A stretch of 62,896 bases of DNA from positions 1-62,896 of the forward strand of contig CACOQN010000009.1 of assembly GCA_902629285.1 (NCBI GenBank). The letters run 5' to 3'. This document shows, one piece after another, positions 35,270-43,070 of the stretch. Numbering within the stretch: position 1 is the stretch's first letter; every line of letters begins with the position of its first letter. The stretch is from an uncultured Pelagibacteraceae bacterium. Lineage in GTDB: Bacteria; Pseudomonadota; Alphaproteobacteria; Pelagibacterales; Pelagibacteraceae. Under the pieces are notes generated by a model. That model had not been told where the DNA came from. It saw only the letters and a list, made by a program, of their open reading frames with translations, and did no database searches. Made by a program: the position numbers and the translations under genes.

Positions 35270-36641
35270 CGATTAAATTTTCTTTTGGAAATGTTTTATT
35301 GTTTTCACCTTTAACACCTTTAAGGCTTTTTATCGTGACTGTATTTTCGTTAAATTCATTTTCACCACATATTATTGCAACATCCAACTCACGTTTATTT
35401 GCTAAGGTTAGTTGCTTGCCTAAATTTTTCTTTGTATCTAAAAAAATTTCAGCATTGATATTATTATTTCTTAACAGATTTAAAATATCATAGTAATTTT
35501 TAAGATATTTTTCATCCATTACACAAACTAAAACTGGTTTTTGACTATCTACTTTTATTTGATCTAATTGCATCAAAGCAAATAACAATCGATCAACTCC
35601 AAAACTTATTCCAGTGCCTGGAATATCAACGCCTTTAAATCTCGAAATTAATTTTGAATAGGCTCCCCCAGAACAAATACTGCCTATATCGACCTCTTTA
35701 CCTTTGTTATTTGTGACTTTAAAATTTAGATTTGTTTCAACAATGAAATCTGAATAATAAGCCAATCCCCTAACAATTGTAAAATTTGTTTTGACCTGAT
35801 TTAAATTTGAACTGTAACCCAATACTTCAAATACTTGTTCTAATTCCTTTATACCTTCTTGAGACAATGGATTTTTTAATGTTTCTTTTAATTCTTTTAA
35901 ATCTTTAATTTTTAGAAAATTAAGTATTTCAGATGCTTGCTCATCGTTTAAATCCGCACCCTTAGTGATTGCACCGCTTATATCTTTTCTTTCTTTTTTT
36001 AGCAGATCTTCAACACCTTTTAAACCAAAACCTGGTTTATCTAGTTTGTCAATTGCCCTAATTACTTTTACTTGCTTTTCTTCTGATATTTTTAAATCAT
36101 CAATTAATCCTTGAACTATTTTTCTGTTACTAATGTTAATTTTAAATTGATCTTTTTTTAGACCACAATCTAACAAAGTACTTGATATTAAATTGCAAAG
36201 CTCAGCATTTGCTTGGGCAGGATTAACATTTCCCACGATATCAAAATCTGCCTGCATAAATTCCCTGTATCTTCCATTACCAGTTTTTTCATTTCTAAAG
36301 ACATTTTGAATAGCATACCTTTTAAAGATTGATGGAAGCTCTTGATTATTTTGTGCAACAAATCTAGCTAGTGGACTTGAAAGATCATACCTAAGCGTAA
36401 TACTTTTTTCTCCATCCTGAAAAGAGAATACATCTGACATAGGGTTAGCATCATCTTCTGCCAAAAAAGATCCTATATTTTCACTTATCTCAAACGAAGG
36501 GGTTTCCAGAGCTTCTGCTCCAAATTTAATAAAGTTATTCTCAATAACTTTTAAAAGCTTTTTTTTGAGAAGAAGCTTTTTATCCCATCGATCTTCAAAT
36601 CCTGAAGGTAATCCAGGAATTAATTTTTTTTCTTTATTCAT
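35247..36641 (-). CDS. hisS: Histidyl-tRNA synthetase, divergent alphaproteobacterial type
   Basis: A 464-residue class II synthetase that charges tRNA-His. Motif 2 is VFRNEKTGNGRYREFMQADF, preceded by TLRYDLSSPLARFVA, and the catalytic Arg lies in TIVRGLAYYSDF. Two HisRS-specific motifs are altered: RGLDYY reads RGLAYY, and GGRYDGL reads SGGAYSKL. This is the pattern I associate with the divergent alphaproteobacterial HisRS that recognises tRNA-His lacking G-1. I place the start at ATG 36641; a start at 36689 would lie inside the tRNA-His gene. Only 4 nt (AAAA) separate the tRNA 3' CCA from the ATG, and no Shine-Dalgarno fits in it. The C-terminal domain for the anticodon is present (VLVCVMDEKYL onward). 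Confidence 0.95.
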   Translation of the reverse strand: MNKEKKLIPGLPSGFEDRWDKKLLLKKKLLKVIENNFIKFGAEALETPSFEISENIGSFLAEDDANPMSDVFSFQDGEKSITLRYDLSSPLARFVAQNNQELPSIFKRYAIQNVFRNEKTGNGRYREFMQADFDIVGNVNPAQANAELCNLISSTLLDCGLKKDQFKINISNRKIVQGLIDDLKISEEKQVKVIRAIDKLDKPGFGLKGVEDLLKKERKDISGAITKGADLNDEQASEILNFLKIKDLKELKETLKNPLSQEGIKELEQVFEVLGYSSNLNQVKTNFTIVRGLAYYSDFIVETNLNFKVTNNKGKEVDIGSICSGGAYSKLISRFKGVDIPGTGISFGVDRLLFALMQLDQIKVDSQKPVLVCVMDEKYLKNYYDILNLLRNNNINAEIFLDTKKNLGKQLTLANKRELDVAIICGENEFNENTVTIKSLKGVKGENNKTFPKENLIDEVKKLI

Positions 36642-36645
36642 TTTT

Positions 36646-36720
36646 TGGTACCCGGGCTGAGAGTCGAACTCAAACTTAAAGTTCCACAAACTTCCGTGCT
36701 AACCATTACACCACCCGGGC
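36646..36720 (-). tRNA. tRNA-His (GUG), without G-1
   Basis: A 75-nt tRNA reads on the minus strand with encoded CCA. The acceptor stem is GCCCGGG paired with CCCGGGT (first pair G1-U72), the D-loop is AATGGTTA, and the anticodon stem-loop has loop TTGTGGA with anticodon GTG. The T-loop TTCGACT is normal. The discriminator is A73 and the base before G1 is A, so the universal G-1:C73 pair of tRNA-His is not encoded. This loss is known for a clade of alphaproteobacteria. The hisS start codon follows after 4 nt. Confidence 0.95.
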
Positions 36721-36896
36721 TTATCCTCTTTGTTTTTATCTTATTTTATGTGGATTTAAAATTATAATATAAATAAATAGCCTACTGGCTATGGAAACAG
36801 TTTCTGTGAGTACTTCTAAAAGTCTTTCTGTATGTAATATTTATATTCATGGGCAGTCTTTTAGAGAAAAAAAATTAATATTCAAGGTCTAAATAG

Positions 36897-36937
36897 AAAA
36901 AGGACGTTTATCTATTTTATAGATAAAACGCCCTTTT
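36897..36937 (-). terminator. Rho-independent terminator after cspA
   Basis: On the minus strand after the cspA stop, AAAAGGGCGTTTTATCTA pairs with TAGATAAACGTCCTTTT, with one mismatch and one bulged base around a 5-nt TAAAA loop. The hairpin is followed by TTTTTCTATTT. The stem is long and the U-rich tail fits a factor-independent terminator. It separates cspA from the tRNA-His/hisS operon downstream; the remaining space (36721-36896) holds no gene and should contain the promoter of that operon. Confidence 0.75.
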
Positions 36938-36951
36938 AAATAATTTCTAAA

Positions 36952-37164
36952 TTAGTCTATTTTTTTTAAATTAACTGCAGAAGGACCTTTAGGACCATCT
37001 TCTAGTGTGAATTCAAGTTTATCACCTTCATTGAGATATCTCATACCAGCAGCTTTTACCGCTGAAGCATGAACAAAGGCATCTTTTTCTTTATCATCTC
37101 TCTCAATGAAGCCATATCCCTTTTTACCATTATACCATTTAATTTTTCCTTGTAGTGTACTCAT
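36952..37164 (-). CDS. cspA: Cold-shock protein (CspA family)
   Basis: A 70-residue single cold-shock domain, with RNP1 KGYGFI (about 15-20) and RNP2 DAFVHASAV (about 28-36), and the start MSTLQGKIKWYNGKKGYG. Such proteins bind single-stranded RNA and DNA and keep mRNA unfolded; SAR11-type genomes usually keep few copies. The gene lies 80 bp after tRNA-Phe on the same strand, and a strong terminator follows its stop. The 80-bp leader is AT-rich and may belong to the tRNA-processed transcript or have its own promoter. Confidence 0.95.
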   Translation of the reverse strand: MSTLQGKIKWYNGKKGYGFIERDDKEKDAFVHASAVKAAGMRYLNEGDKLEFTLEDGPKGPSAVNLKKID

Positions 37165-37244
37165 CTTATTTCTTAGTCCTATTGTTATTTATTATCTCTT
37201 AAAGTTAATTTCTTTTACGATTATTTCAAGATGAAAGTTTGTGG

Positions 37245-37319
37245 TGGTGGCTGAGGAAGGATTCGCACCTCCGACACAAGCCTTTTCAGGGCTCTGCTCT
37301 ACTCCTGAGCTACTCAGCC
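37245..37319 (-). tRNA. tRNA-Phe (GAA), altered elbow pair
   Basis: A 75-nt tRNA on the minus strand with encoded CCA. The acceptor stem is GGCTGAG/CTCAGCC, the anticodon loop is CTGAAAA with anticodon GAA, and the discriminator is A. The D-loop AGGAGTA has A at position 18, and the T-loop TGCGAAT has G at 55, so the usual G18-U55 elbow pair is replaced by A18-G55 while G19-C56 remains. It begins 4 nt after the infA stop on the same strand. Confidence 0.93.
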
Positions 37320-37323
37320 TTAT

Positions 37324-37539
37324 TTATCCTCTAAAGATAATTCTTCCTTTAGTAAGATCGTAAGGTGTCATTTCAACTGTCACATTATCACCTTGGAGAA
37401 CTCTAATTCTGTTTTTTCTTAACTTACCAGCTGTATGGGCAGTAACAGTATGTCCATTTTCTAATTTTACTCTAAACATAGCGTTAGGAAGTAGGTCTAT
37501 CACTGTACCTTTAAATTCCAGTAAGTCTTGTTTTGACAA
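37324..37539 (-). CDS. infA: Translation initiation factor IF-1
   Basis: A 71-residue S1-domain protein, close to the usual 72 residues of IF-1, starting [20 protein letters not shown] and ending GRIIFRG, with [19 protein letters not shown] typical of IF-1. It binds the ribosomal A site during initiation. It lies 2 bp after hisD on the same strand, and 4 bp before tRNA-Phe. The murA-DUF2948-hisD-infA order is common in alphaproteobacteria. Confidence 0.97.
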   Translation of the reverse strand: MSKQDLLEFKGTVIDLLPNAMFRVKLENGHTVTAHTAGKLRKNRIRVLQGDNVTVEMTPYDLTKGRIIFRG

Positions 37540-37541
37540 AT

Positions 37542-38825
37542 TTATTTTCTCCTTATTCGTTTTACTACAGATTGAGCGTGTCCAACCAACCCTTCGTAAT
37601 TTGCAAGTGTTATAACTGATGGTCCAAGACTTTCAATACCCTTTTTTGATAAGTTTATATATGAAATCCTTTTATAAAATTCATTTACACTTATACCACT
37701 TGAGTATTTTGCAGAACCATTGGTTGGCAACACATGATTTGATCCAACATTATAATCAGTCATTGCCATCACGGCATATTTTCCTAAACATATTGATCCT
37801 GAATTTTTTATTTTTGGAATAAACGATTTATAATTTTTAATATTTAATTCTAAATGTTCTGGTGCAATTTTATTTACAACACTTGTTATTTTGGCGTCTG
37901 AAGAAATATACATAAGAATTCCATTATTAATTAAACTTCTTCTTGCAACAGAAGCTCTTGGAATTTTTTTTAATTGTTTAGTAATTTCAATTTTTACTTT
38001 ATCCAGCAAATTTTTATCTTTTGAAATCAGAATACATTGTGCAAGAATATCATGTTCAGCTTGTCCAATTAAATCACTTGCAACCCACTCAGGATTTGAG
38101 GATTTATCACAAACGACAGTCACTTCTGAAGGACCCGCGGTCATACCTTCAATTCCAACAACACCAAAAACTTCTTTTTTTGCAGCCGCAACATAGGCGT
38201 TTCCTGGACCAACTATTTTATGAACTTTTTTAATTTTTTTAGTCCCATATGATACTGCTGCAATAGCAGAAGGGCCTCCGATAGAATAAATTTCTTTAAT
38301 TTTGCATTTTTTTGCAGCGTATAATACTGCTGGATTTTGTTTTCCTTTATACCCTGGATTAATCATAACTATTCTCTTAACGCCTGCAACAATTGCTGGA
38401 ATAGCATTCATCAAAACACTCGATGGGTATGAAGCAGTAGAACCAGGAACATAAATTGCAACAGACTCTAAAGGTACATATTTATATTCAAGTTTGTTTT
38501 TTAATTTATCAGTATAAGAAATATTTTTAAATTTTTGAAGTGAATGAAATTTATAAATTCTATTATAAGCCGTATCGATTGCTTTCTTTACTTTTTTATC
38601 AAGTGAATTTATAGATTTTTTTATTTGTTTTGAGCTTGGAATAATTACATTGTTTTGATTAAATCTTTTCTCATATTTTAATAATGCTTTATCTCCATTT
38701 TTTTTAACATCTTTGATTATATTTGTTACAGAAACAGAGTCTGATTGAATTTTTTTTTTTCTCTGTAAAAGCAAATTCCCTAATAATTTATCAAAATTTT
38801 TACTTTTACTATTTAATATCTTCAT
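37542..38825 (-). CDS. hisD: Histidinol dehydrogenase
   Basis: A 427-residue enzyme that oxidises histidinol to histidine in two NAD-dependent steps, the last of histidine synthesis. Motifs seen: [53 protein letters not shown] and the catalytic EH pair in IAPEHLEL (about 325). The length is normal. It is 2 bp before infA and 2 bp after the DUF2948 gene, and is apart from hisG/hisZ. Confidence 0.96.
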   Translation of the reverse strand: MKILNSKSKNFDKLLGNLLLQRKKKIQSDSVSVTNIIKDVKKNGDKALLKYEKRFNQNNVIIPSSKQIKKSINSLDKKVKKAIDTAYNRIYKFHSLQKFKNISYTDKLKNKLEYKYVPLESVAIYVPGSTASYPSSVLMNAIPAIVAGVKRIVMINPGYKGKQNPAVLYAAKKCKIKEIYSIGGPSAIAAVSYGTKKIKKVHKIVGPGNAYVAAAKKEVFGVVGIEGMTAGPSEVTVVCDKSSNPEWVASDLIGQAEHDILAQCILISKDKNLLDKVKIEITKQLKKIPRASVARRSLINNGILMYISSDAKITSVVNKIAPEHLELNIKNYKSFIPKIKNSGSICLGKYAVMAMTDYNVGSNHVLPTNGSAKYSSGISVNEFYKRISYINLSKKGIESLGPSVITLANYEGLVGHAQSVVKRIRRK

Positions 38826-38827
38826 AA

Positions 38828-39220
38828 CTATTTAATTTCACTTTGATCCTCTAATCTTGCTTCAATAGTTTCTGTAGTTAAAGCAATATAAGCATTGTTG
38901 CTAAACATAAGATTTATTTCATAAACATCATTATTTTTCAAATAATCTATACCTATTAGTTCTAAAACTATTTCTTGATTTGATTGATCAATGTTCTTTG
39001 ACCTTACTTTATCAACAAAATCAAACCTACAAATACTATTAATTTTTTTATTTTGCTGATCACTTTCAACCTTAGTTCTTTCAATTGATAATAAAAAAAC
39101 CTTATTGGATGCGAGATATTTTATATCAGCAATTTTAACTTTAGCCCCTGAACTACAAGCTGAAATCATTTGTAGTCCTTCATGGTCACTTGCTATTATT
39201 TTTGCTAAATATTTGCTCAC
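38828..39220 (-). CDS. DUF2948 family protein
   Basis: A 130-residue protein of the DUF2948 family, typical in place (between murA and hisD in many alphaproteobacteria) and with the recognisable AKIIASDHEGLQMISACSSG start and a beta-rich remainder. The GTG start overlaps the murA stop (TAGTG). Its function is not established; conservation in the murA-hisD cluster suggests a housekeeping role. There is no signal peptide or membrane helix. Confidence 0.85.
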   Translation of the reverse strand: MSKYLAKIIASDHEGLQMISACSSGAKVKIADIKYLASNKVFLLSIERTKVESDQQNKKINSICRFDFVDKVRSKNIDQSNQEIVLELIGIDYLKNNDVYEINLMFSNNAYIALTTETIEARLEDQSEIK

Positions 39221-40479
39221 TATTTTAATCTTTTAATTTTAACACCAATTTTTTTTAATTTATTTTCAATTTTTTCATAACCTCTATCTAAGTGATAAAT
39301 TCTATTAATATATGAATGACCAGAAGAAACTATAGCTGCTAAGACCAGAGCAACAGAGGCTCTTAAATCACTAGACATTAATTCAGCACCAATGAATTTA
39401 GTATTTCCCTCTATTGTAGCAGTATTATTCTTAATACTTATTTTTGCACCTAGTCTTTGTAATTCTGCAACATGCATAAACCTATTTTCAAAAATACTTT
39501 CGGTAATTGAACTTTTTCCAACTGCCTTACACATTAAAACCATTAATTGCGCTTGAAGATCTGTGGGTATACCTGGAAACTCTTTAGTTTTTATCCTTTT
39601 TATTGATTTTATTTTTTCAGGTCCTTTAATTAATATTTTATTTTCACTGGTTCTAATTTTAGCACCAACTTTTTTTAGTAATTTTATTTCGGTATCAATA
39701 ATTTTAGGATTTAAATTATCTATTTGTAGTTGCCCTTTTGCTAATGTTGCAGCCACACAAAAAGTGCCGGCTTCTATTCTATCAGCCATTACAGAATATT
39801 CTGTTTGTCTCAAAGAATTTACACCTATAATTTTACAGATTCTTCCACTCCATTTAATTTTCGCTCCAGCTTTATTTAAAAAATTTGTAAGATCTTTAAT
39901 CTCAGGTTCTATTGCACAATTTCTCAACACCGTTTTTCCTTTTGCTAAACATGCTGCTATTATAGAATTTTCTGTAGCTCCGACACTTATCTTTGGAAAA
40001 TTTATATTTGTTCCGCTAAGTTTTCCTCTTGATTTTGCTAGAATGTACCCATCTTTTAATTCATATTTCATACCAAGTTTTTTTAATGCTGTTAGATGAT
40101 AATTAACTGGTCTAGCACCAATTAAACATCCTCCGGGTAAAGATGTTTTGGATTTATGATATTTTGAAATAAGTGGACCTAAAACTAAAATAGAACCACG
40201 CATTGTTTTAACTAAAGAATAACTGGCAAAAGTTTTCATATTTTTTTTATTTATAATTTTTGCTGTTTTTTTATCTCTTGATAAAATTATTTTGGAACCA
40301 AGTGACTTTAATAAATTTAACATTGTGTTAATATCTCTAACTCTTGGTAAATTTTTGATAACTACAGGTCTATCAAATAATAATGTTGCAGCTAGTATTG
40401 GCAGAGATGCATTCTTTGAACCTGAAATTGAAACATTGCCCTTGATTTTACAAGGGCCATTAATCAAAAATTTATCCAT
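39220..40479 (-). CDS. murA: UDP-N-acetylglucosamine 1-carboxyvinyltransferase (MurA)
   Basis: A 419-residue MurA that transfers enolpyruvate from PEP to UDP-GlcNAc, the first committed step of peptidoglycan synthesis, in the cytoplasm. Motifs seen: KGNVSISGSKNASLPILAA at the N-terminus, and LPGGCLIGARPVNYHL with the catalytic Cys (about 115) in the GGC loop, so fosfomycin sensitivity is expected. Further motifs are VGATENSIIAACLAKG, FPGIPTDLQAQLM and DLRASVALVLA. It is 3 bp after dcd and overlaps DUF2948 by one base. Confidence 0.97.
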   Translation of the reverse strand: MDKFLINGPCKIKGNVSISGSKNASLPILAATLLFDRPVVIKNLPRVRDINTMLNLLKSLGSKIILSRDKKTAKIINKKNMKTFASYSLVKTMRGSILVLGPLISKYHKSKTSLPGGCLIGARPVNYHLTALKKLGMKYELKDGYILAKSRGKLSGTNINFPKISVGATENSIIAACLAKGKTVLRNCAIEPEIKDLTNFLNKAGAKIKWSGRICKIIGVNSLRQTEYSVMADRIEAGTFCVAATLAKGQLQIDNLNPKIIDTEIKLLKKVGAKIRTSENKILIKGPEKIKSIKRIKTKEFPGIPTDLQAQLMVLMCKAVGKSSITESIFENRFMHVAELQRLGAKISIKNNTATIEGNTKFIGAELMSSDLRASVALVLAAIVSSGHSYINRIYHLDRGYEKIENKLKKIGVKIKRLK

Positions 40480-40482
40480 AAA

Positions 40483-41043
40483 TTACTTTTTAATCTTAGC
40501 AACTTGAATTGTAGTTTGACCCTGATATTTGCCGTTCTTTGATTTATAAGTAGTTTCTGGCTGCGTATCTGATTTGAAAAATAAAAATTGTGCTATTCCC
40601 TCGTTTGAATAAATTTTTGCAGGATTAGGTGTTGTATTACTTAACTCAATTACAATATTGCCCTCAAATTCATTTTCAATTGGTGTAACATTACAAATAA
40701 TTCCTGTCCTTGCATAAGTGCTTTTTCCTACACATATGCATAAGACGTCTTTTGGTATTCTAAAGTATTCTACTGTTTTGGCTAAAACAAATGAATTAGG
40801 TGGTATAATACAGTGTGGTCCTTTTCTTTCTATAAAGTTATCATCAGAAAAATTCTTTGGATCAACCAAAGAACTATTAACATTGGTGAATATTCTATAT
40901 TCATCGGAGATTCTTACATCATATCCCATACTACTTAATCCATAAGAAATTTTTCCTTCAGAAACTTGATGATCCAAAAATGGCTCAATCATATTGTGCT
41001 CCTTGCACATTTTTTTTATCCAAGTATCAGGTTGAATTGACAT
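40483..41043 (-). CDS. dcd: dCTP deaminase
   Basis: A 186-residue dCTP deaminase that makes dUTP for thymidylate synthesis. Motifs: [38 protein letters not shown], and [18 protein letters not shown] with the catalytic Glu, followed by EGIAQFLFF. The length matches the E. coli enzyme (193). It overlaps a 33-residue upstream gene by one base (TAATG) and precedes murA by 3 bp. Confidence 0.96.
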   Translation of the reverse strand: MSIQPDTWIKKMCKEHNMIEPFLDHQVSEGKISYGLSSMGYDVRISDEYRIFTNVNSSLVDPKNFSDDNFIERKGPHCIIPPNSFVLAKTVEYFRIPKDVLCICVGKSTYARTGIICNVTPIENEFEGNIVIELSNTTPNPAKIYSNEGIAQFLFFKSDTQPETTYKSKNGKYQGQTTIQVAKIKK

Positions 41044-41144
41044 TATTTATTTTTCTTTTTGTTTTTTTTTTGGAAAATTTTTCTTTTCTTTAAATTTTTT
41101 CTAAGCGCCAAGCTTAAACGCTCATTTTTTTCTTTTGAACTCAT
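41043..41144 (-). CDS. 33-residue basic peptide upstream of dcd
   Basis: A short frame from ATG 41144 to TAA 41043 encodes [20 protein letters not shown] and a K-rich tail. Its start overlaps the upstream 66-residue gene (ATGA) and its stop overlaps the dcd start (TAATG), which supports real translation despite the size. No family is recognised; small basic genes are common beside dcd in alphaproteobacteria. Confidence 0.5.
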   Translation of the reverse strand: MSSKEKNERLSLALRKNLKKRKIFQKKNKKKNK

Positions 41145-41341
41145 TCTTTGTTTGGGTTTGTCAGGAAATCTAAAGAAATTGGTTTGTTGGGATCTAATGC
41201 AGGTGTTTTTTTTTCTTCTTTTTTTGGGCCTTCTTTCGCTAAACGTTTAGCTTTTTTTTCAGCAAGCTTTTTTTCTCTTTTAGCTTGCTTTTCCATAAGC
41301 TTATTACCTTTAGTTGATTTGTAATCGTAATGAATTCCCAT
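41141..41341 (-). CDS. Small lysine-rich alphaproteobacterial protein
   Basis: A 66-residue protein with a charged coiled-coil-like middle (MEKQAKREKKLAEKKAKRLA) and a conserved-looking end ([17 protein letters not shown]). Small genes of this kind are widespread in alphaproteobacteria; the function is unknown. It overlaps the next 33-residue gene by 4 nt and is first in the run leading to dcd and murA. The start ATG at 41341 gives MGIHYDYKSTKG. Confidence 0.6.
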   Translation of the reverse strand: MGIHYDYKSTKGNKLMEKQAKREKKLAEKKAKRLAKEGPKKEEKKTPALDPNKPISLDFLTNPNKE

Positions 41342-41396
41342 AACATTTTCCTAAAATAGATATAAATCATATTCATCAAAAAATTAAGGCAATAAT

Positions 41397-41426
41397 TTGA
41401 AAAAAATGCTTTATTATCAATAAAAT
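41397..41426 (+). promoter_or_regulatory. Putative promoter of tRNA-Thr
   Basis: TTGAAA at 41397-41402 and TAAAAT at 41421-41426, 18 bp apart, match a sigma-70-type -35 and -10 and place transcription start about 7-10 bp before the tRNA. An overlapping TACAAT at 41426-41431 is another possible -10. Confidence 0.45.
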
Positions 41427-41441
41427 ACAATTTGTCTCTAA

Positions 41442-41515
41442 GCTCCTGTAGTTAAATGGTATAACAAGTCATTGGTAATGACTAGTTCCCTGGTCAGTAC
41501 AGGGTGGGAGCACCA
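41442..41515 (+). tRNA. tRNA-Thr (GGU), unusual T-loop
   Basis: A 74-nt tRNA on the plus strand with encoded CCA. The acceptor GCTCCTG pairs with TGGGAGC (two G-U pairs). The D-loop AATGGTA, the anticodon loop TTGGTAA (anticodon GGT) and discriminator A are normal. The T-stem CCCTG/CAGGG encloses GTCAGTA, which lacks the consensus TTC and has G at 54 and G at 58 in place of T54 and A58. The tRNA ends directly against the stop codon of the convergent membrane-protein gene. Confidence 0.88.
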
Positions 41516-42238
41516 CTAATTTTTATAAAAAAACTTTCTTAAAAATATCGTAATCAGAATTAAAATAAAGAAAGCTGTAATAGGAACATATATATCAGGT
41601 GAAAATATTATATCAGTTATTCCTGGTACTTCAGCATTTTGGTCTATAATTTTTTCTAATCCATTACCTATAGAAACTGCTAAAAAAATTTGAGGAATTA
41701 TTCCAATCAATGTAGCAAAGAAAAAGTTTACAACCTTAACATTAAACAGGGTTGGCAAGAGACAGCTTAGTTGCCAAGGGATCCCACCTATAAAACGATA
41801 AATTAATAAATAAATAAATTCAGATTGTTTAAATTTTATTTCTAAGTTTTGAAAATTATTTAAAAACTTTTCTTTTATGAGCTGTTTTAAAAAATAATTT
41901 CCAAATATATATAAAAAAGTGGCACCAATACTTAAGCCTAAAACAACTACAAGTGTCCCTATCCATTTTCCAAATATAAAACCTCCCATTAAAGCTACTG
42001 GGGATCCAAATCCTAAAAAAGGGAAAACCCAAAGAATAGTTAATGCCACAAAAATAATAGAAATTAAAAATAAGTTGGAGTTTTTGAGTTCAGCAAAATA
42101 CGCACTATTATTTTTTATAAAATCATAGGATGTAATCTCTTCAAGACTAAATTTTGAAAAAAAGAAATACAAAAATAAGCAAATAATTAACAAATAAAAT
42201 AAGCCAATAAATAATTTAATTTTTTTTGTATTTTCCAT
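41516..42238 (-). CDS. TVP38/TMEM64 family membrane protein
   Basis: A 240-residue integral membrane protein with about six helices and the conserved SNARE-associated (DedA-like) core GGFIFGKWIGTLVVVLGLSI, then YRFIGGIPWQLSCLLPTLF, the FxRFxPGxP-like motif (here YRFIGGIPWQ). Such proteins are linked to lipid transport and membrane homeostasis. It is isolated, on the minus strand, ending directly at tRNA-Thr. The start ATG 42238 is followed by a short basic N-terminus. Confidence 0.85.
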   Translation of the reverse strand: MENTKKIKLFIGLFYLLIICLFLYFFFSKFSLEEITSYDFIKNNSAYFAELKNSNLFLISIIFVALTILWVFPFLGFGSPVALMGGFIFGKWIGTLVVVLGLSIGATFLYIFGNYFLKQLIKEKFLNNFQNLEIKFKQSEFIYLLIYRFIGGIPWQLSCLLPTLFNVKVVNFFFATLIGIIPQIFLAVSIGNGLEKIIDQNAEVPGITDIIFSPDIYVPITAFFILILITIFLRKFFYKN

Positions 42239-42270
42239 GATTATAGTTACTTTAATGCTTAATCTTCTAT

Positions 42271-42298
42271 TTGCTATTTTAATTATTACTAATATAAA
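42271..42298 (+). promoter_or_regulatory. Putative rpmH promoter
   Basis: TTGCTA at 42271-42276 and TATAAA at 42293-42298, spaced 16 bp, resemble sigma-70 -35 and -10 boxes and lie 38 bp before the rpmH ATG. It would drive rpmH-rnpA-yidD-yidC. Spacing and the AT-rich background leave moderate doubt. Confidence 0.42.
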
Positions 42299-42335
42299 GA
42301 GGCAAAATTTATAAAAAACTATATCAAATCTAATT

Positions 42336-42476
42336 ATGAAAAGAACTTATCAACCCTCAAATAAAAAAAGAGCCCGAAAACATGGTTTCCGTTCAAAGAT
42401 GAAAACTAAAGGTGGAAAGAAACTTTTAGCTAGACGAAGAGCAAGAGGAAGAAAATCACTAACTGTTTCAGTTTAA
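42336..42476 (+). CDS. rpmH: 50S ribosomal protein L34
   Basis: A 46-residue L34: it starts [20 protein letters not shown] and ends [14 protein letters not shown], matching the family throughout. L34 binds 23S rRNA in the large subunit. It lies 4 bp before rnpA on the plus strand, the classical rpmH-rnpA-yidD-yidC order near the replication origin in many bacteria. dnaA is not in the window. The reading frame is fixed by homology, as the gene is short. Confidence 0.97.
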   Translation: MKRTYQPSNKKRARKHGFRSKMKTKGGKKLLARRRARGRKSLTVSV

Positions 42477-42480
42477 AATA

Positions 42481-42822
42481 ATGAAAAGCAAAATTGTTGC
42501 TCTTTCAAAAAATGAGGAATTTAAAACACTTCTAAATCAAAAAAAGATTTCAAACAAATACGTAACAATTTTTTTTGGAAGCTTACCCAATAAAGATAAA
42601 AAAAAATTAAACATCTCTTTTTCAGTTAAAAAAAAGATAGCAATAGCTGTGAAACGGAACAAAATTAAAAGAAGGCTCAGACAAATTTTTAACGATGGAA
42701 TTAAACAAAATTTAATAAAACTTGAAAAATCTGTTCTTGTTATTGCTCATGCGGCCATGCTAAATAACGAATACAAAATTATAAAAGAAACTTTGTTTAA
42801 AGATTTTGAGAAAATAAAATGA
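42481..42822 (+). CDS. rnpA: Ribonuclease P protein component
   Basis: A 113-residue RNase P protein, which helps the rnpB RNA remove tRNA 5' leaders. The RNR-like motif is [14 protein letters not shown] (about 57-70), preceded by [12 protein letters not shown]. It follows rpmH by 4 bp and overlaps yidD by 4 nt. The rnpB RNA is not in this window. Confidence 0.93.
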   Translation: MKSKIVALSKNEEFKTLLNQKKISNKYVTIFFGSLPNKDKKKLNISFSVKKKIAIAVKRNKIKRRLRQIFNDGIKQNLIKLEKSVLVIAHAAMLNNEYKIIKETLFKDFEKIK

Positions 42823-43070
42823 ATATATTTACTTTAATTTTAATCAAATTTATCAAAGCCTATAAATATTTGATTAGTCCATTATTGGGTCATTCTTGTA
42901 GATATTTACCAACATGTTCTGAATACAGCATAGATGCTTTAAAAGAATATGGTTTTTTTAAAGGCTTATACATGAGTATAAAAAGAATTTTATCTTGCCA
43001 TCCCTGGGGAAGTGGTGGATTTGATCCAGTTAAAAAAGAAGTAAAGGAGAAAAAAATTGGAAACTCGTAA
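42819..43070 (+). CDS. yidD: Membrane protein insertion efficiency factor YidD
   Basis: An 83-residue YidD with the signature [29 protein letters not shown] (seen in parts as YLISPLLG and [11 protein letters not shown]) and the [11 protein letters not shown] end. It helps the neighbouring YidC insert membrane proteins, at the inner-membrane face through an amphipathic N-terminus. The start overlaps rnpA by 4 nt and the stop overlaps yidC by 14 nt. Confidence 0.95.
   Translation: MNIFTLILIKFIKAYKYLISPLLGHSCRYLPTCSEYSIDALKEYGFFKGLYMSIKRILSCHPWGSGGFDPVKKEVKEKKIGNS

Noticed and set aside
36642..36689. A longer hisS start at 36689
   Set aside because: That extension runs through the tRNA-His gene. 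The ATG at 36641 gives the natural N-terminus MNKEKKLIPGLPSGFED.
39563..40099. 178-residue open frame antisense to murA
   Set aside because: It is a hydrophobic low-complexity frame opposite a well-conserved gene, a composition shadow of AT-rich DNA.
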